From Auraticoccus cholistanensis (GTDB taxonomy: Bacteria; Actinomycetota; Actinomycetes; Propionibacteriales; Propionibacteriaceae): a stretch of 60,742 nucleotides of DNA. The position numbers and the translations under genes were made by a program. This document shows positions 49,855-58,012 of the stretch, piece by piece (within the stretch, counting starts at the first letter, position 1; every line of letters begins with the position of its first letter). The stretch lies in contig NZ_WPCU01000004.1 of NCBI RefSeq assembly GCF_009742705.1, positions 57,580 through 118,321 of the forward strand, read 5' to 3'. The notes beneath the pieces were generated by a model. It ran no database searches. It was not told where the DNA came from and worked only from the letters and a program-made list of their open reading frames with translations.

Positions 49855-50757
49855 TCAGGCGGTGGCGGGGATGCCCGGCATGACTGGCGGGCCCTGCACC
49901 CCGTTGGCCCGCAGCACGGTGGTCGCCCGCTCCAGGATCTCGCGCTGCAGCCCCCAGTGGGTGTTGGTCTGGGTCTTGCCGATGATGCGGATGGTCATCG
50001 TGTTGCCGACGATGGACTCCACGCCCACCACCGTCGGGTCCTCGATGATGTTCTCGGCGAACTCCTCCTCCGCGGCCACCGCGCTCACCACGCTCTGCAG
50101 CAGCCCGATCACCTTCGCCGGGTCCTCGGTGGCGGCGACCGGGATGTCGACGACCGCGGTCGACCAGCCCTGGGACTGGTTGCCGACCCGGACGATCTCG
50201 CCGTTGCGGACGTACCAGACCACGCCGCTGGCGTCGCGCAGCCGGGTGATCCGCAGGGTGACCTCCTCGACCGTGCCGACGGCCTCGCCGGTGTCGACCA
50301 GGTCGCCCACGCCGTACTGGTCCTCGATGATCATGAAGATGCCGGCGAAGACGTCCTTCACCAGGGCCTGGGCGCCGAAGCCGAGCGCGATGCCGCCGAT
50401 GCCGGCCGAGGCCAGCACCGGGCCCAGCGGCAGCCCGATGGCCGACATGATGGTCAGCACGGCGATCACCGCGATCGCGCCGGTGGTGACGCTGCGCAGC
50501 AGCGAGCCGAGGGTCTCCGCCCGTTGCCGGTAGCGCTCGGAGCCGAGCCCGGTGGCGTGCTTGAGCAGCTTGGTCGCGCGTCCCGCCTGGCTGTGCCGCT
50601 CGCTGCGCCGCACCGCGGTGGTGACCACCTGGGTGATGGCCCGGGCCAGCAGCAGCCGCAGCACCACCGCCGCCACCACCACGATGGCGATCGTGATGAG
50701 GGTGTCCGGCCAGACGACGGTCAGCGCCTGGGGGACGGGCAGGTGGGGGATCGGCAC
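49855..50757 (-). CDS. MscS-family mechanosensitive ion channel
   Basis: A 300-residue membrane channel. Three hydrophobic segments precede the pore helix IGGIALGFGAQALVKDVFAG, which carries the Gly/Ala packing motif of MscS TM3. The beta domain follows with FMIIEDQYGVGDLVDTGEAV and the typical VWYVRNGEIVRVGN. It opens under membrane tension to release solutes after osmotic downshock. The ATG at 50755-50757 gives a normal-length protein. It lies downstream of the CGNR gene on the same strand after 49 nt, possibly co-transcribed. Confidence 0.92.
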   Translation of the reverse strand: MPIPHLPVPQALTVVWPDTLITIAIVVVAAVVLRLLLARAITQVVTTAVRRSERHSQAGRATKLLKHATGLGSERYRQRAETLGSLLRSVTTGAIAVIAVLTIMSAIGLPLGPVLASAGIGGIALGFGAQALVKDVFAGIFMIIEDQYGVGDLVDTGEAVGTVEEVTLRITRLRDASGVVWYVRNGEIVRVGNQSQGWSTAVVDIPVAATEDPAKVIGLLQSVVSAVAAEEEFAENIIEDPTVVGVESIVGNTMTIRIIGKTQTNTHWGLQREILERATTVLRANGVQGPPVMPGIPATA

Positions 50758-50806
50758 GGGTCAGCTCCTCGGGGACGGGGACGGGCGGTCGGGTGCGGGC
50801 GGGCGG

Positions 50807-51352
50807 TCAGGAGGCGGTCTGGCCGGCGCTGCGGCGGGCGCGGTAGGCCGCGACGTTGGCGCGGTTCCCGCAGCCGGCGTCGCAGTAGCGCCGGGAGCGG
50901 TTCTTGCTCAGGTCCAGCACGGGGTTGTCGCAGTCCTCGGCCGCGCAGGTGCGCAGCCGGTCGAGCTCGCCGGAGCGGATGACGTCGGTGAAGGCCATCG
51001 CCGCCTCCACCACCATCCGGGCGGCCAGCGGCGCGTCCGGGGTGGTGGCGTGCAGGTGCCAGTCCCAGTGGTCGTGGCGGACCAGCTGCGGGGTGGCGCG
51101 GTACTCGGCCAGCAGCTGGTTGGTCAGCTCCACCGCCGCCACCTCCTCGGCCTGCCAGAGCCGGCGCAGCACCGGACGCAGCGCCCGCACCTCCGCGAGC
51201 TCCTGCTCGCTCCGGTCGAAGCGGCCGGTGAACTGCCACCGCTCGACGAAGCGCACCAGGTCGTCGACGGTCAGCAGGGTGTCGGGGTCGTCGCTGGCCA
51301 CGAGGGCCGCGGCACTGGCCAGCGACACCTCCGTGTCAGCAGCGAAGATCAC
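50807..51352 (-). CDS. CGNR zinc-finger (ABATE-domain) protein
   Basis: A 181-residue protein with an N-terminal ABATE-type helical domain and a C-terminal zinc finger: CAAEDCDNPVLDLSKNRSRR then YCDAGCGNRANVAAYRAR. The four cysteines and the CGNR motif are complete. These proteins are thought to be stress-response transcription regulators. GTG at 51350-51352 is preceded by AAGGAGT on the minus strand. The start lies within the promoter of the divergent EamA gene (-35 box at 51354), so a mutual regulatory relation is likely. Confidence 0.9.
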   Translation of the reverse strand: MIFAADTEVSLASAAALVASDDPDTLLTVDDLVRFVERWQFTGRFDRSEQELAEVRALRPVLRRLWQAEEVAAVELTNQLLAEYRATPQLVRHDHWDWHLHATTPDAPLAARMVVEAAMAFTDVIRSGELDRLRTCAAEDCDNPVLDLSKNRSRRYCDAGCGNRANVAAYRARRSAGQTAS

Positions 51353-51353
51353 G

Positions 51354-51382
51354 TTGACTCCTTACGCGGTGCGTCCTAGTGT
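51354..51382 (+). promoter_or_regulatory. Near-consensus promoter of the EamA exporter gene
   Basis: TTGACT at 51354-51359 and TAGTGT at 51377-51382 are separated by exactly 17 nt, the best sigma-70-type match found in the window. Transcription would start near 51389, giving a leader of about 50 nt to the ATG at 51440. The same stretch read on the minus strand shows CACTAGGAC, a possible -10 for the CGNR gene, so the promoters overlap face to face. Confidence 0.7.
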
Positions 51383-51439
51383 CATGGGTGTAGACCGGTT
51401 TCGGTCCTGACAAGCCGTCCATCACCCCAGAGGCGACAC

Positions 51440-52459
51440 ATGACTGCTGTTCCGGTTCCCGAGGTTAGCGCGCCGCTCCGGCGAGACCGGCCGTCGCGCG
51501 CGGCGTCGGCCCCGGCCACCGGCCTGCTGCTGGCGGTGCTGTCGGCCACGGCGTTCTCGACCTCCGGGGCCTTCGCCGCCTCGCTGCTGGCCACCGGGTG
51601 GACGCCGGCGGCGCTGGTGACCGTCCGTCTCAGCCTGGCCGCGCTGGTGCTGCTCGCACCGGCGCTGTGGCAGCTCCGCGGTCGGATGCACCTGCTGCGC
51701 CGTCACGGCCTGCGGATCGTCACCTACGGCGCGGTCACCATGGCCGCCTGCCAGCTCTGCTACTTCTACGCCGTCAGCCGGCTCTCGGTCGGGGTGGCGC
51801 TGCTGCTGGAGTACACCGCCCCGGTGCTGATCGTCGCGCTGGTGTGGCTGCGCACCCGCACCCGGCCCGGCTGGCTGCGGCTGGCCGGCGCGGGGGTCGC
51901 GATGGTCGGGCTCGCGCTGGTGCTCGACGTGGCCGACGGGATGCGGCTGGACCCGGTGGGCGTCGCCTTCGGGCTGGCCTCGGCCGTCTGCTGCGCCGCC
52001 TACTTCCTGATGTCCTCCCGGGCCGATGACGAGCTGCCGCCGCTGGTGCTGGCCGGCGGCGGGCTGGCCAGCGCGGCGGTGGTGCTCGGGGTGGTGGCGG
52101 CCCTCGGGCTGGTGCCGACGGCCTGGTCCGCCGACCCGGTGGTGCTGGTCGGAGCCGAGGTCAGCCCGCTGGTGCCGCTGCTGGGCATCGCGCTGGTCGC
52201 CGCCGTCCTCGCCTACCTGACCGGCATCGCCGCCAGCCGCCGCCTCGGCGCCACGCTGGCCTCGTTCGTGGGTCTGCTCGAGGTCGTCGTCGCGGTGGTC
52301 TGGGCCTGGCTGCTGGTGGGTCAGCTGCCCACCTCGGGGCAGCTGGTCGGCGGGCTGGTGATCCTGCTGGGCGTCGTCGCGGTCAAGGCCGACGAGGTCC
52401 GCGCCGCCCGTCGCGGCCGCCTCGACGGCAGCGCGCCACCGGTCCCCGTCCTCTCCTGA
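51440..52459 (+). CDS. EamA/DMT-superfamily transporter
   Basis: A 339-residue membrane protein with ten hydrophobic segments arranged as two EamA repeats. The first repeat includes LLAVLSATAFSTSGAFAASL and VGVALLLEYTAPVLIVALVW, the second ATLASFVGLLEVVVAVVWAW with LLVGQLPTSGQLVGGLVILL. The family exports amino acids or other small metabolites. ATG at 51440 is about 50 nt downstream of a strong promoter. Divergent from the CGNR regulator gene, which is a candidate controller. The substrate is unknown. Confidence 0.9.
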   Translation: MTAVPVPEVSAPLRRDRPSRAASAPATGLLLAVLSATAFSTSGAFAASLLATGWTPAALVTVRLSLAALVLLAPALWQLRGRMHLLRRHGLRIVTYGAVTMAACQLCYFYAVSRLSVGVALLLEYTAPVLIVALVWLRTRTRPGWLRLAGAGVAMVGLALVLDVADGMRLDPVGVAFGLASAVCCAAYFLMSSRADDELPPLVLAGGGLASAAVVLGVVAALGLVPTAWSADPVVLVGAEVSPLVPLLGIALVAAVLAYLTGIAASRRLGATLASFVGLLEVVVAVVWAWLLVGQLPTSGQLVGGLVILLGVVAVKADEVRAARRGRLDGSAPPVPVLS

Positions 52460-52497
52460 CCCTCCCGGGCAGCCCGCCGGCGTCCTACCGTGTGGCC

Positions 52498-53337
52498 ATG
52501 GCGCACCAGCGGGTGAGGTTGCGAGGGACCCAGGCGACGATGCTCGGGACGCTGCTCGGCCGGGCGGTGGACGCCCGTCGCGCGCGTCCGCTGCTGGCCG
52601 ACCGGGCCGCCCTGGCGGCGGTGGAGCGGATCGACCCGGCCGACCTGGAGTGGGCCGGCGTCGACGAGGACCTCGCGCTCTCGGTCGCGGCCCGGGCGCT
52701 GCTGCTCGACCGCTGGGCCGGGGCCTTCCTCGACCGGCACGCCGACGCCGTGGTGCTCCACCTGGGCTGCGGGCTGGACACCCGCTACCAGCGGCTGGCC
52801 CCCGGCGCGGGCGTGGACTGGTACGAGGTCGACCACCCCGAGGTGGTGGCCCTGCGGCAGGAGCTGCTGCCGCCGGCCGGTGAGCACCAGCACACCGTGG
52901 CCGCCGACGTCACCAGCCGCGGCTGGCTGGACGCCGTCCCCGCCGGCCGGCCCACGCTGGTGGTGGCCGAGGGGCTGACGATGTACCTGCGGCCCGAGAC
53001 CGGGGGCGCCCTGCTGGGTCGGCTGGTCGACCGGTTCGGCGCCGGTGCCGGCGCGGGCGGGGAGATGGTCTTCGACGTCTACTCGACGCTGGGGGTGCGG
53101 CTGCAGGGCGCCAACCCGGTGGTGCGCCGCAGCGGCGCCCGGCTCGGCTGGGGCGTGGACGACCCCCGCTCCCTCGAGGCGCTGGGTCTCAGCCTGCTGG
53201 AGCAGCTGGACGCCGGCCAGATGCTGACCCCCGACCTGCGCGACCAGATGTCGCCGCGGCTGCGGCTGCGGCTGCGGACCGCGCTGGCCGTCCCGGCCTT
53301 CCGGCGGATGGGCCGGCTGCTCCGCTACGCCTTCTGA
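52498..53337 (+). CDS. LCM-type class I SAM-dependent O-methyltransferase
   Basis: A 279-residue leucine carboxyl methyltransferase-type (PPM1/TcmP-like) enzyme. The SAM motif is VVLHLGCGLDTRYQRL, followed by WYEVDHPEVVALRQEL and VVAEGLTMYLRPETGGALL, all family-specific. Bacterial members methylate carboxyl or hydroxyl groups of small molecules, often polyketides; the acceptor here is unknown. ATG at 52498 is preferred over GTG 52492 because the TACCGT box at 52486-52491 lies 6 nt before the ATG, giving a leaderless transcript and leaving no room for the GTG. Confidence 0.9.
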   Translation: MAHQRVRLRGTQATMLGTLLGRAVDARRARPLLADRAALAAVERIDPADLEWAGVDEDLALSVAARALLLDRWAGAFLDRHADAVVLHLGCGLDTRYQRLAPGAGVDWYEVDHPEVVALRQELLPPAGEHQHTVAADVTSRGWLDAVPAGRPTLVVAEGLTMYLRPETGGALLGRLVDRFGAGAGAGGEMVFDVYSTLGVRLQGANPVVRRSGARLGWGVDDPRSLEALGLSLLEQLDAGQMLTPDLRDQMSPRLRLRLRTALAVPAFRRMGRLLRYAF

Positions 53338-53431
53338 GGAGCGGTTCTCACCGCCTCGTGCGAACCAGCTCCACCGCGTCGCAGCCGGCGGGGTCGCGGT
53401 AAACCACGCTGCCCCCGCGACCTCCTGCTGC

Positions 53432-53624
53432 TAGCGTCCGCGCCATGTGACAGCCCCTCCGGCGAGCTGACCCGTGTGCGGCTGCCGCCGCCTCAGGCGC
53501 ACCCTCGCACGCTCAGCCGCCGCCTCCGAGATGTCGTCCCACGCCTCGGAGGGCAGCGTCGCCTCCGCCCTTCCCCGCCCGCTGCCGCCGGGGTGCTCAC
53601 CCAGTCACCTCCTGGAGCACACCC
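53432..53624 (+). promoter_or_regulatory. Promoter and structured 5' leader of the erm gene
   Basis: A TAGCGT -10 hexamer at 53432-53437 implies transcription from about 53444-53445, where an ATG is immediately followed by TGA (53445-53450), a start-stop mini-ORF at the very 5' end. The leader of about 180 nt contains the inverted repeat CCTCCGAG (53523-53530)/CTCGGAGG (53545-53552). The second arm's GGAGG can alternatively pair with CCTCC at 53608-53612, next to the Shine-Dalgarno GGAG at 53614-53617. This looks like an attenuator that hides or exposes the erm start; no -35 or WhiB7 box of good quality was seen. Confidence 0.5.
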
Positions 53625-54398
53625 ATGCCTCGTTCCCGTCACGGGGGCCGTCACGAGCTCGGCCAGAACTTCCTGCACCACCGACCGACCATCGACCGCA
53701 TCATGGGCCTCGTCGCCGCCACCGAAGGGTCCGTGCTGGAGATCGGAGCCGGTGACGGCGCCCTGACGTCCGCGCTCGCGACGTTGGAGCGCCCCCTCAC
53801 CGCCATCGACCTCGACGAGCACCGGGTACGGCGGCTGCGACGGCGACTGCCCGGCGTGCGGGTCGAGCACGGTGACGCCCTGACGTACCCGATCCGCCTG
53901 GACGTGGTGGTCAGCAACGTCCCCTTCCACCTGACCACACCGATCCTGCGCCGCCTGCTCGCCGCCTCCCGGTGGCGGGACGCCATCCTCCTCACCCAGT
54001 GGGAGGTGGCGCGCAAGCGTGCCGGCGTGGGAGGACGGACGATGATGAGCGCCCAGAGCGCCCCGTGGTTCCACTTCGACCTGCACGGGCGGGTCCCGGC
54101 GTGGGCCTTCACCCCCCGACCCAGCGTCGACGGCGGCGTCCTCAGCATCAGGCGGCGCGGATCGCCGCTCGTGCCGTCGGAGGAACGGTCCTCCTACGAG
54201 CGCTTCGTCCGCGCGGTGTTCACCGGTCCCGGAAGGAGCCTGGACCGCGTCGTCGCCGGTGTGCTCGGCACCGACCACCGCACCGCGGCGCGGCTCCTGG
54301 CGCGCGCCGGGATCCCGACCGAGGGTCTTCCCCGCCAGATCACCCCGACGCAGTGGGCGGCGCTGTGGGTCCTGCGGACCGGACGGCTCCGGGACTGA
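53625..54398 (+). CDS. erm: Erm-family 23S rRNA (adenine-N6)-methyltransferase
   Basis: A 257-residue rRNA methyltransferase that modifies A2058 of 23S rRNA and gives resistance to macrolides, lincosamides and streptogramin B. The start HELGQNFLHHRPTIDRI, SAM motif VLEIGAGDGALTSALA and motif IV SNVPFHLTTPILRRLL are diagnostic of Erm rather than KsgA. The later TQWEVARKRAGVGGRTMMSA and FTPRPSVDGGVLSIRR are typical of actinomycete Erm proteins. ATG at 53625 has TGGAG upstream with 7-nt spacing. It stands alone, with no macrolide biosynthesis genes in the window, so it is likely an intrinsic inducible resistance gene. Confidence 0.92.
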   Translation: MPRSRHGGRHELGQNFLHHRPTIDRIMGLVAATEGSVLEIGAGDGALTSALATLERPLTAIDLDEHRVRRLRRRLPGVRVEHGDALTYPIRLDVVVSNVPFHLTTPILRRLLAASRWRDAILLTQWEVARKRAGVGGRTMMSAQSAPWFHFDLHGRVPAWAFTPRPSVDGGVLSIRRRGSPLVPSEERSSYERFVRAVFTGPGRSLDRVVAGVLGTDHRTAARLLARAGIPTEGLPRQITPTQWAALWVLRTGRLRD

Positions 54399-54547
54399 AC
54401 GCGCCTGGGCACCTTCCGCTCCGGCACGCTGTCGGCTACGGCGCTCACCATCCGGTCGGCGACCGTCTGCCTGGTCGCTGCCGCCGCCCCCGGTGCGGCT
54501 CTGACTCCAGGCGTCACCGACCGCCACGCGGGCGCGCGCCGATCCGT

Positions 54548-55270
54548 TCAAGACCCCGGGTGGGTGCGTGGGGCACGCTGACCGGCATGCAGTCGAGCCG
54601 GGGTCATGCCCGTGAAGCGCACCACCTCACGGGTGAGGTGCGCCTGGTCGCTGTACCCGGCGATCGTCGCGGCCTCAGTTGCTGCCCTCCCGGACGCGAG
54701 CAGGCGTCGTGCGCGGCGGAGGCGGACCAGCTGACGCAGCATCACGGGCGAGACCCCGAACGTCGTCACGGCGAAGCGGTGCAGCCGCCGCGGCGACCAC
54801 CCGAGCTCCCTGGCCGTCTCGGCGACAGGCACCCCTCGGGCCGAGGCGGCCACCAGCAGGCGGGAGGCGCGGACCGCGTCCCCGTCGACGGGCGCCTCCT
54901 GCAGCAGCCGGGACACCGCCACCAGCAGCCCACCGCGTTCGTCGGGCCAGGAGCGGAACGCGTCGGTCAGCCGGGCCACCGTCGACGGCGTCAGCACCTG
55001 GCTCAGCTCCAGGCGCTGGTCCACGGCGACGGCGGCGGAGTCGCGCAGCACAGCCGGGATGGTGCCGGCGGGCAGCCGGACACCGTGGGTACGGCTGCCG
55101 CTGGCTTCCTCGAACGTGTGCGCGGTCGTGTCGATCCCGGCCAGCCACAGGCCGTCGCGCCACCACATCAGGTCCGCCTCCGCGTCGGGCAGCACCGTCG
55201 CCCGGCCCTCGTGGGACGCCCGCCAGGCCACGAGCCCCGTCCGCGGGTCCCGCACCTCGTCGTAGGTCAC
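54548..55270 (-). CDS. AraC-family transcriptional regulator
   Basis: A 240-residue regulator with an N-terminal effector domain and a C-terminal double helix-turn-helix. The latter contains ARGVPVAETARELGWSPRRL and a second helix-turn-helix in IAGYSDQAHLTREVVRFTGM, the AraC signature. GTG at 55268-55270 is used because the frame upstream of it is low-complexity and overlaps the divergent VOC gene. The two genes lie 33 nt apart head to head, so the regulator probably controls the VOC gene. The inducer is unknown. Confidence 0.85.
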   Translation of the reverse strand: MTYDEVRDPRTGLVAWRASHEGRATVLPDAEADLMWWRDGLWLAGIDTTAHTFEEASGSRTHGVRLPAGTIPAVLRDSAAVAVDQRLELSQVLTPSTVARLTDAFRSWPDERGGLLVAVSRLLQEAPVDGDAVRASRLLVAASARGVPVAETARELGWSPRRLHRFAVTTFGVSPVMLRQLVRLRRARRLLASGRAATEAATIAGYSDQAHLTREVVRFTGMTPARLHAGQRAPRTHPGS

Positions 55271-55303
55271 ACCCAACCCCCGTCCGGAAGGAGTCACGCT
55301 CTC

Positions 55304-55729
55304 GTGGAGCCCCACATCTTCGCCATCACGCTGGCGGTCGAGGACCTCGACGCCTCCGTCGCTTTCTACCGTGACGGTCTCGGTCTGCCAACCGCCGGGA
55401 TCGTCGGTACCGAGTTCCCCGGGTCGGAGACCGAACCGGCCGGACGGGTGGCGATGTTCCAGCTCGCCAGCGACGTCACGCTGTCGTTGTACCCGGCCGG
55501 GGAGCTGGCCAAGGACGCCGGTGTCCCCGGCTCCTACACGTCCGGACACGGGTTCTCCCTCGGCCACCGCGTGCCGTCACCGCGCGACGTCGACCGGCTG
55601 CTCGCCGCGGCTCAGGCGGCTGGGGCCACGGTCGTCGGACGGGTGGGCGAGCGGCCGTGGGGGATCTACTCGGGCTACTTCGCCGATCCCGACGGTCACC
55701 TGTGGGAAGTCGTCTGCTTCCTCCCCTGA
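55304..55729 (+). CDS. VOC-family protein (glyoxalase/bleomycin-resistance fold)
   Basis: A 141-residue vicinal-oxygen-chelate protein. IFAITLAVEDLDASVAFYRD with GLGLPT opens the fold and GYFADPDGHLWEVVCF closes it, both strong VOC traits, with the terminal Glu as metal ligand. Members include dioxygenases, glyoxalases and antibiotic-binding proteins. The start is GTG 55304, supported by GAAGGAG at 55287-55293, 10 nt upstream. It is divergent from the AraC gene. The function cannot be narrowed from sequence. Confidence 0.85.
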   Translation: MEPHIFAITLAVEDLDASVAFYRDGLGLPTAGIVGTEFPGSETEPAGRVAMFQLASDVTLSLYPAGELAKDAGVPGSYTSGHGFSLGHRVPSPRDVDRLLAAAQAAGATVVGRVGERPWGIYSGYFADPDGHLWEVVCFLP

Positions 55730-55749
55730 GGTGGCACGCCTCCGCCGGC

Positions 55750-56709
55750 TCAGGCGCCGGCGGTGATCTCGTCCAGGGCGGCGAGGTCGTCACGGCTGGG
55801 CTGCCAGCGCAGCGCGGCCGCGTTGGCCCGCACCTGCTCGCCCGAGGTGGCTCCCGAGATGACCGAGGACACGCACGGCTGCGCGGCCAGCCCCGCCACC
55901 GCGACGTCGAGGACGGACAGGTCGCGCTCGCGGGCGTAGGCCTCGACGGCCTCGATCCGGTCCCAGTCGGCCGCGGCCAGCCAGTCGGCCCGGGTGTCGA
56001 CGGCGGCCCGCGAGCCCTGCGGGGCGGCCTGGCCGCGGCGGTACTTGCCGGTCAGCAGGCCGTACTCCAGCGGGAAGTAGGGCAGGATCCCCAGCCCGAA
56101 CCGCTCGGCCGCCGGGGCCACCTCCGCCTCGATGCTGCGGTCCAGCAGCGAGTAGCGGTTCTGCACCGAGACGAAGCGCTCCAGCCCGGCGGTGCGCGAC
56201 GTCCAGTCGGCGTCGGCCAGCTGCCAGCCGGCGAAGTTGGAGCAGCCGATGTAGCCGACCTTGCCCTCGTGCACCAGGTCGCTGAGCACCGACAGCGTCT
56301 CCTCCAGCGGGGTGACGTCGTCGGGGCGGTGCAGCTGGTACAGGTCGATGTGGTCGGTGCGGAGCCGGCGCAGGCTGGCCTCCACGGCCCGGCGCACGTA
56401 GCGCCGCGAGCCGCGGACGCCGTGGTCGTCGCCGTTGGCGCCGCGCATGTCCAGCCCGAACTTGGTGGCCACCACGAAGGAGTCCCGCTGCCCCTGCAGC
56501 GCCTGCCCGAGCAGCTCCTCGCTGCCGCCGGGCTCGGCGCCGTAGACGTCGGCGGTGTCCAGCAGGGTGACGCCGGTGTCGCGGGCGGCGGCCAGGACGT
56601 CGCGGACGCCGTCCAGGTCCACCCGCCGGCTGAAGGCGTTGCAGCCGATGCCGACCGCGCTGACCATCAGCCCGGAGTCGCCCAGCGGGCGGTACGTCAT
56701 GTCGGTCAC
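55750..56709 (-). CDS. Aldo/keto reductase
   Basis: A 319-residue NADPH-dependent aldo/keto reductase of the potassium-channel-beta-subunit/YhdN-like group. The tetrad is visible: Asp and Tyr in LLDTADVYGAEPGGSE, Lys in FVVATKFGLD and His in DLYQLHRPDD. GYIGCSNFAGWQLADAD and the C-terminal VSSVISGATSGEQV are family-typical. It is the last gene of a three-gene minus-strand operon after the MFS transporter (13-nt gap) and the M20 peptidase. It likely reduces a carbonyl compound transported or released by those proteins; the substrate is unknown. Confidence 0.9.
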   Translation of the reverse strand: MTDMTYRPLGDSGLMVSAVGIGCNAFSRRVDLDGVRDVLAAARDTGVTLLDTADVYGAEPGGSEELLGQALQGQRDSFVVATKFGLDMRGANGDDHGVRGSRRYVRRAVEASLRRLRTDHIDLYQLHRPDDVTPLEETLSVLSDLVHEGKVGYIGCSNFAGWQLADADWTSRTAGLERFVSVQNRYSLLDRSIEAEVAPAAERFGLGILPYFPLEYGLLTGKYRRGQAAPQGSRAAVDTRADWLAAADWDRIEAVEAYARERDLSVLDVAVAGLAAQPCVSSVISGATSGEQVRANAAALRWQPSRDDLAALDEITAGA

Positions 56710-56722
56710 GTCGTCCCCTTCC

Positions 56723-58012
56723 TCAGCGCTGCCCGTAGGCCTTGCGGGCCAGCACCAGCCCGACCAGCGACAGCACGCAGATGCCCATGTAGTAGAACGC
56801 CGGCGACTCCAGCACGCCGGTGGAGCTGATCAGCGCGGTGAAGATGGCGCCGGCGAACCCGCCGAAGGCCGTCACGCCGATGTTGTAGGACAGCGCCAGG
56901 CCGGTGCTGCGGATCTGGGTGGGGAACATCTGCGACATCAGGGCCGGCAGCGGGGCGAAGTAGGCCGACATGATGACGCCGAGGACCAGCTGCACCAGGG
57001 TCAGCGTGAGCACGCTGGGGGAGGAGGTGATCAGCGCGAACATCGGGTAGATCGCCAGCGCGCCGACCACCGCGGCCACCAGCATCACCTTGGTGCAGCC
57101 GACCCGGTCGGCCAGCAGACCCACCAGGGGCGATAGCACGAAGAGCGTGATGCCGGCGACGATGTTGCCGAGGAACCCGGCCCAGCTGGGGAGGCCGAGG
57201 TTGTTGATCGAGAAGGTCGGCAGGTAGGAGACCAGGTAGATCGAGATGGTCGCCGCGCCGACGCAGATGGCGGCGGTGAGCACCCGGCCGACGTTGTGGC
57301 CGAAGGTCCGCACGAAGTTGCCCAGGGTGAGCGGCTCGGTGGCGGCGAACTCCGGGGTGTCGTCCATCGAGCGCCGGATCCAGATGCCCACGGGGCCGAT
57401 CAGCAGCCCGAAGAAGAAGGGGACGCGCCAGCCCCAGGACTGCAGCGCCTCGGGGCTGAGGGTGCCGAACAGGGCGAACCCGAAGCTGCCGGCGAGCAGC
57501 AGCGCGACGCCCTGGGTGGCCACCTGCCAGCTGCCCAGGAAGGCCTTGCCGCGGCGGGTGCTCTCGGTCAGGAAGGCGGTGGCGCTGCCGAACTCGCCGC
57601 CGGCGGAGAAGCCCTGCAGCAGCCGGGCCAGGATCAGCAGGCCGGCCGCGGCGGCGCCGATGCTGGCGTGGGTGGGGGCGACGGCCATCAGGCCGACCCC
57701 GAGGGTCATGATGCCGATGGTCAGCGTCAGCGCGGCCTTGCGCCCGGCCCGGTCGGCGTAGCGGCCGAGGAAGATCGCGCCGACGGGTCGGGCGAGGTAG
57801 CTGACGGCGAAGATGCCGAAGGTGAGGATCAGGCCGGTCGCGCCCTCGGAGGTGGGGAAGAACACCCGGCTGATCACCGAGGAGAAGGAGGCGTAGACGA
57901 TGATGTCGAACCACTCCAGGGCGTTCCCCGTGCCCGCGGCCAGCACCGCCCGGCGTGCCCGGCGGCGCTCCTCGGCCGTCGGCGGGGTCAGGGTCTCGGC
58001 GTTGCTGCTCAT
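56723..58012 (-). CDS. MFS transporter, metabolite:proton symporter (MHS) family
   Basis: A 429-residue twelve-helix transporter. NALEWFDIIVYASFSSVISR and VGAIFLGRYADRAGRKAAL are the typical MHS start and loop 2-3 motif; the duplicated loop 8-9 GLLADRVGCTKVML is also seen. MHS members import organic acids, osmolytes or amino acids with protons. ATG at 58010-58012 overlaps the M20 peptidase stop by 4 nt, so the two are co-translated. With the ArgE-like enzyme it suggests uptake of an N-acylated amino acid that is then hydrolysed. Confidence 0.9.
   Translation of the reverse strand: MSSNAETLTPPTAEERRRARRAVLAAGTGNALEWFDIIVYASFSSVISRVFFPTSEGATGLILTFGIFAVSYLARPVGAIFLGRYADRAGRKAALTLTIGIMTLGVGLMAVAPTHASIGAAAAGLLILARLLQGFSAGGEFGSATAFLTESTRRGKAFLGSWQVATQGVALLLAGSFGFALFGTLSPEALQSWGWRVPFFFGLLIGPVGIWIRRSMDDTPEFAATEPLTLGNFVRTFGHNVGRVLTAAICVGAATISIYLVSYLPTFSINNLGLPSWAGFLGNIVAGITLFVLSPLVGLLADRVGCTKVMLVAAVVGALAIYPMFALITSSPSVLTLTLVQLVLGVIMSAYFAPLPALMSQMFPTQIRSTGLALSYNIGVTAFGGFAGAIFTALISSTGVLESPAFYYMGICVLSLVGLVLARKAYGQR

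Noticed and set aside
52492-53337. GTG 52492 as start of the methyltransferase
   Set aside because: The predicted -10 box ends at 52491, so this codon would lie before the transcription start. ATG 52498 is used.
53474-53755. Leader ORF starting GTGTGCGGCTGC before erm as an attenuating leader peptide
   Set aside because: The frame runs through the erm start and has no ribosome site. Its sequence (MCGCRRLRRTLARS...) lacks a known stalling motif. The start-stop and hairpins were reported instead.
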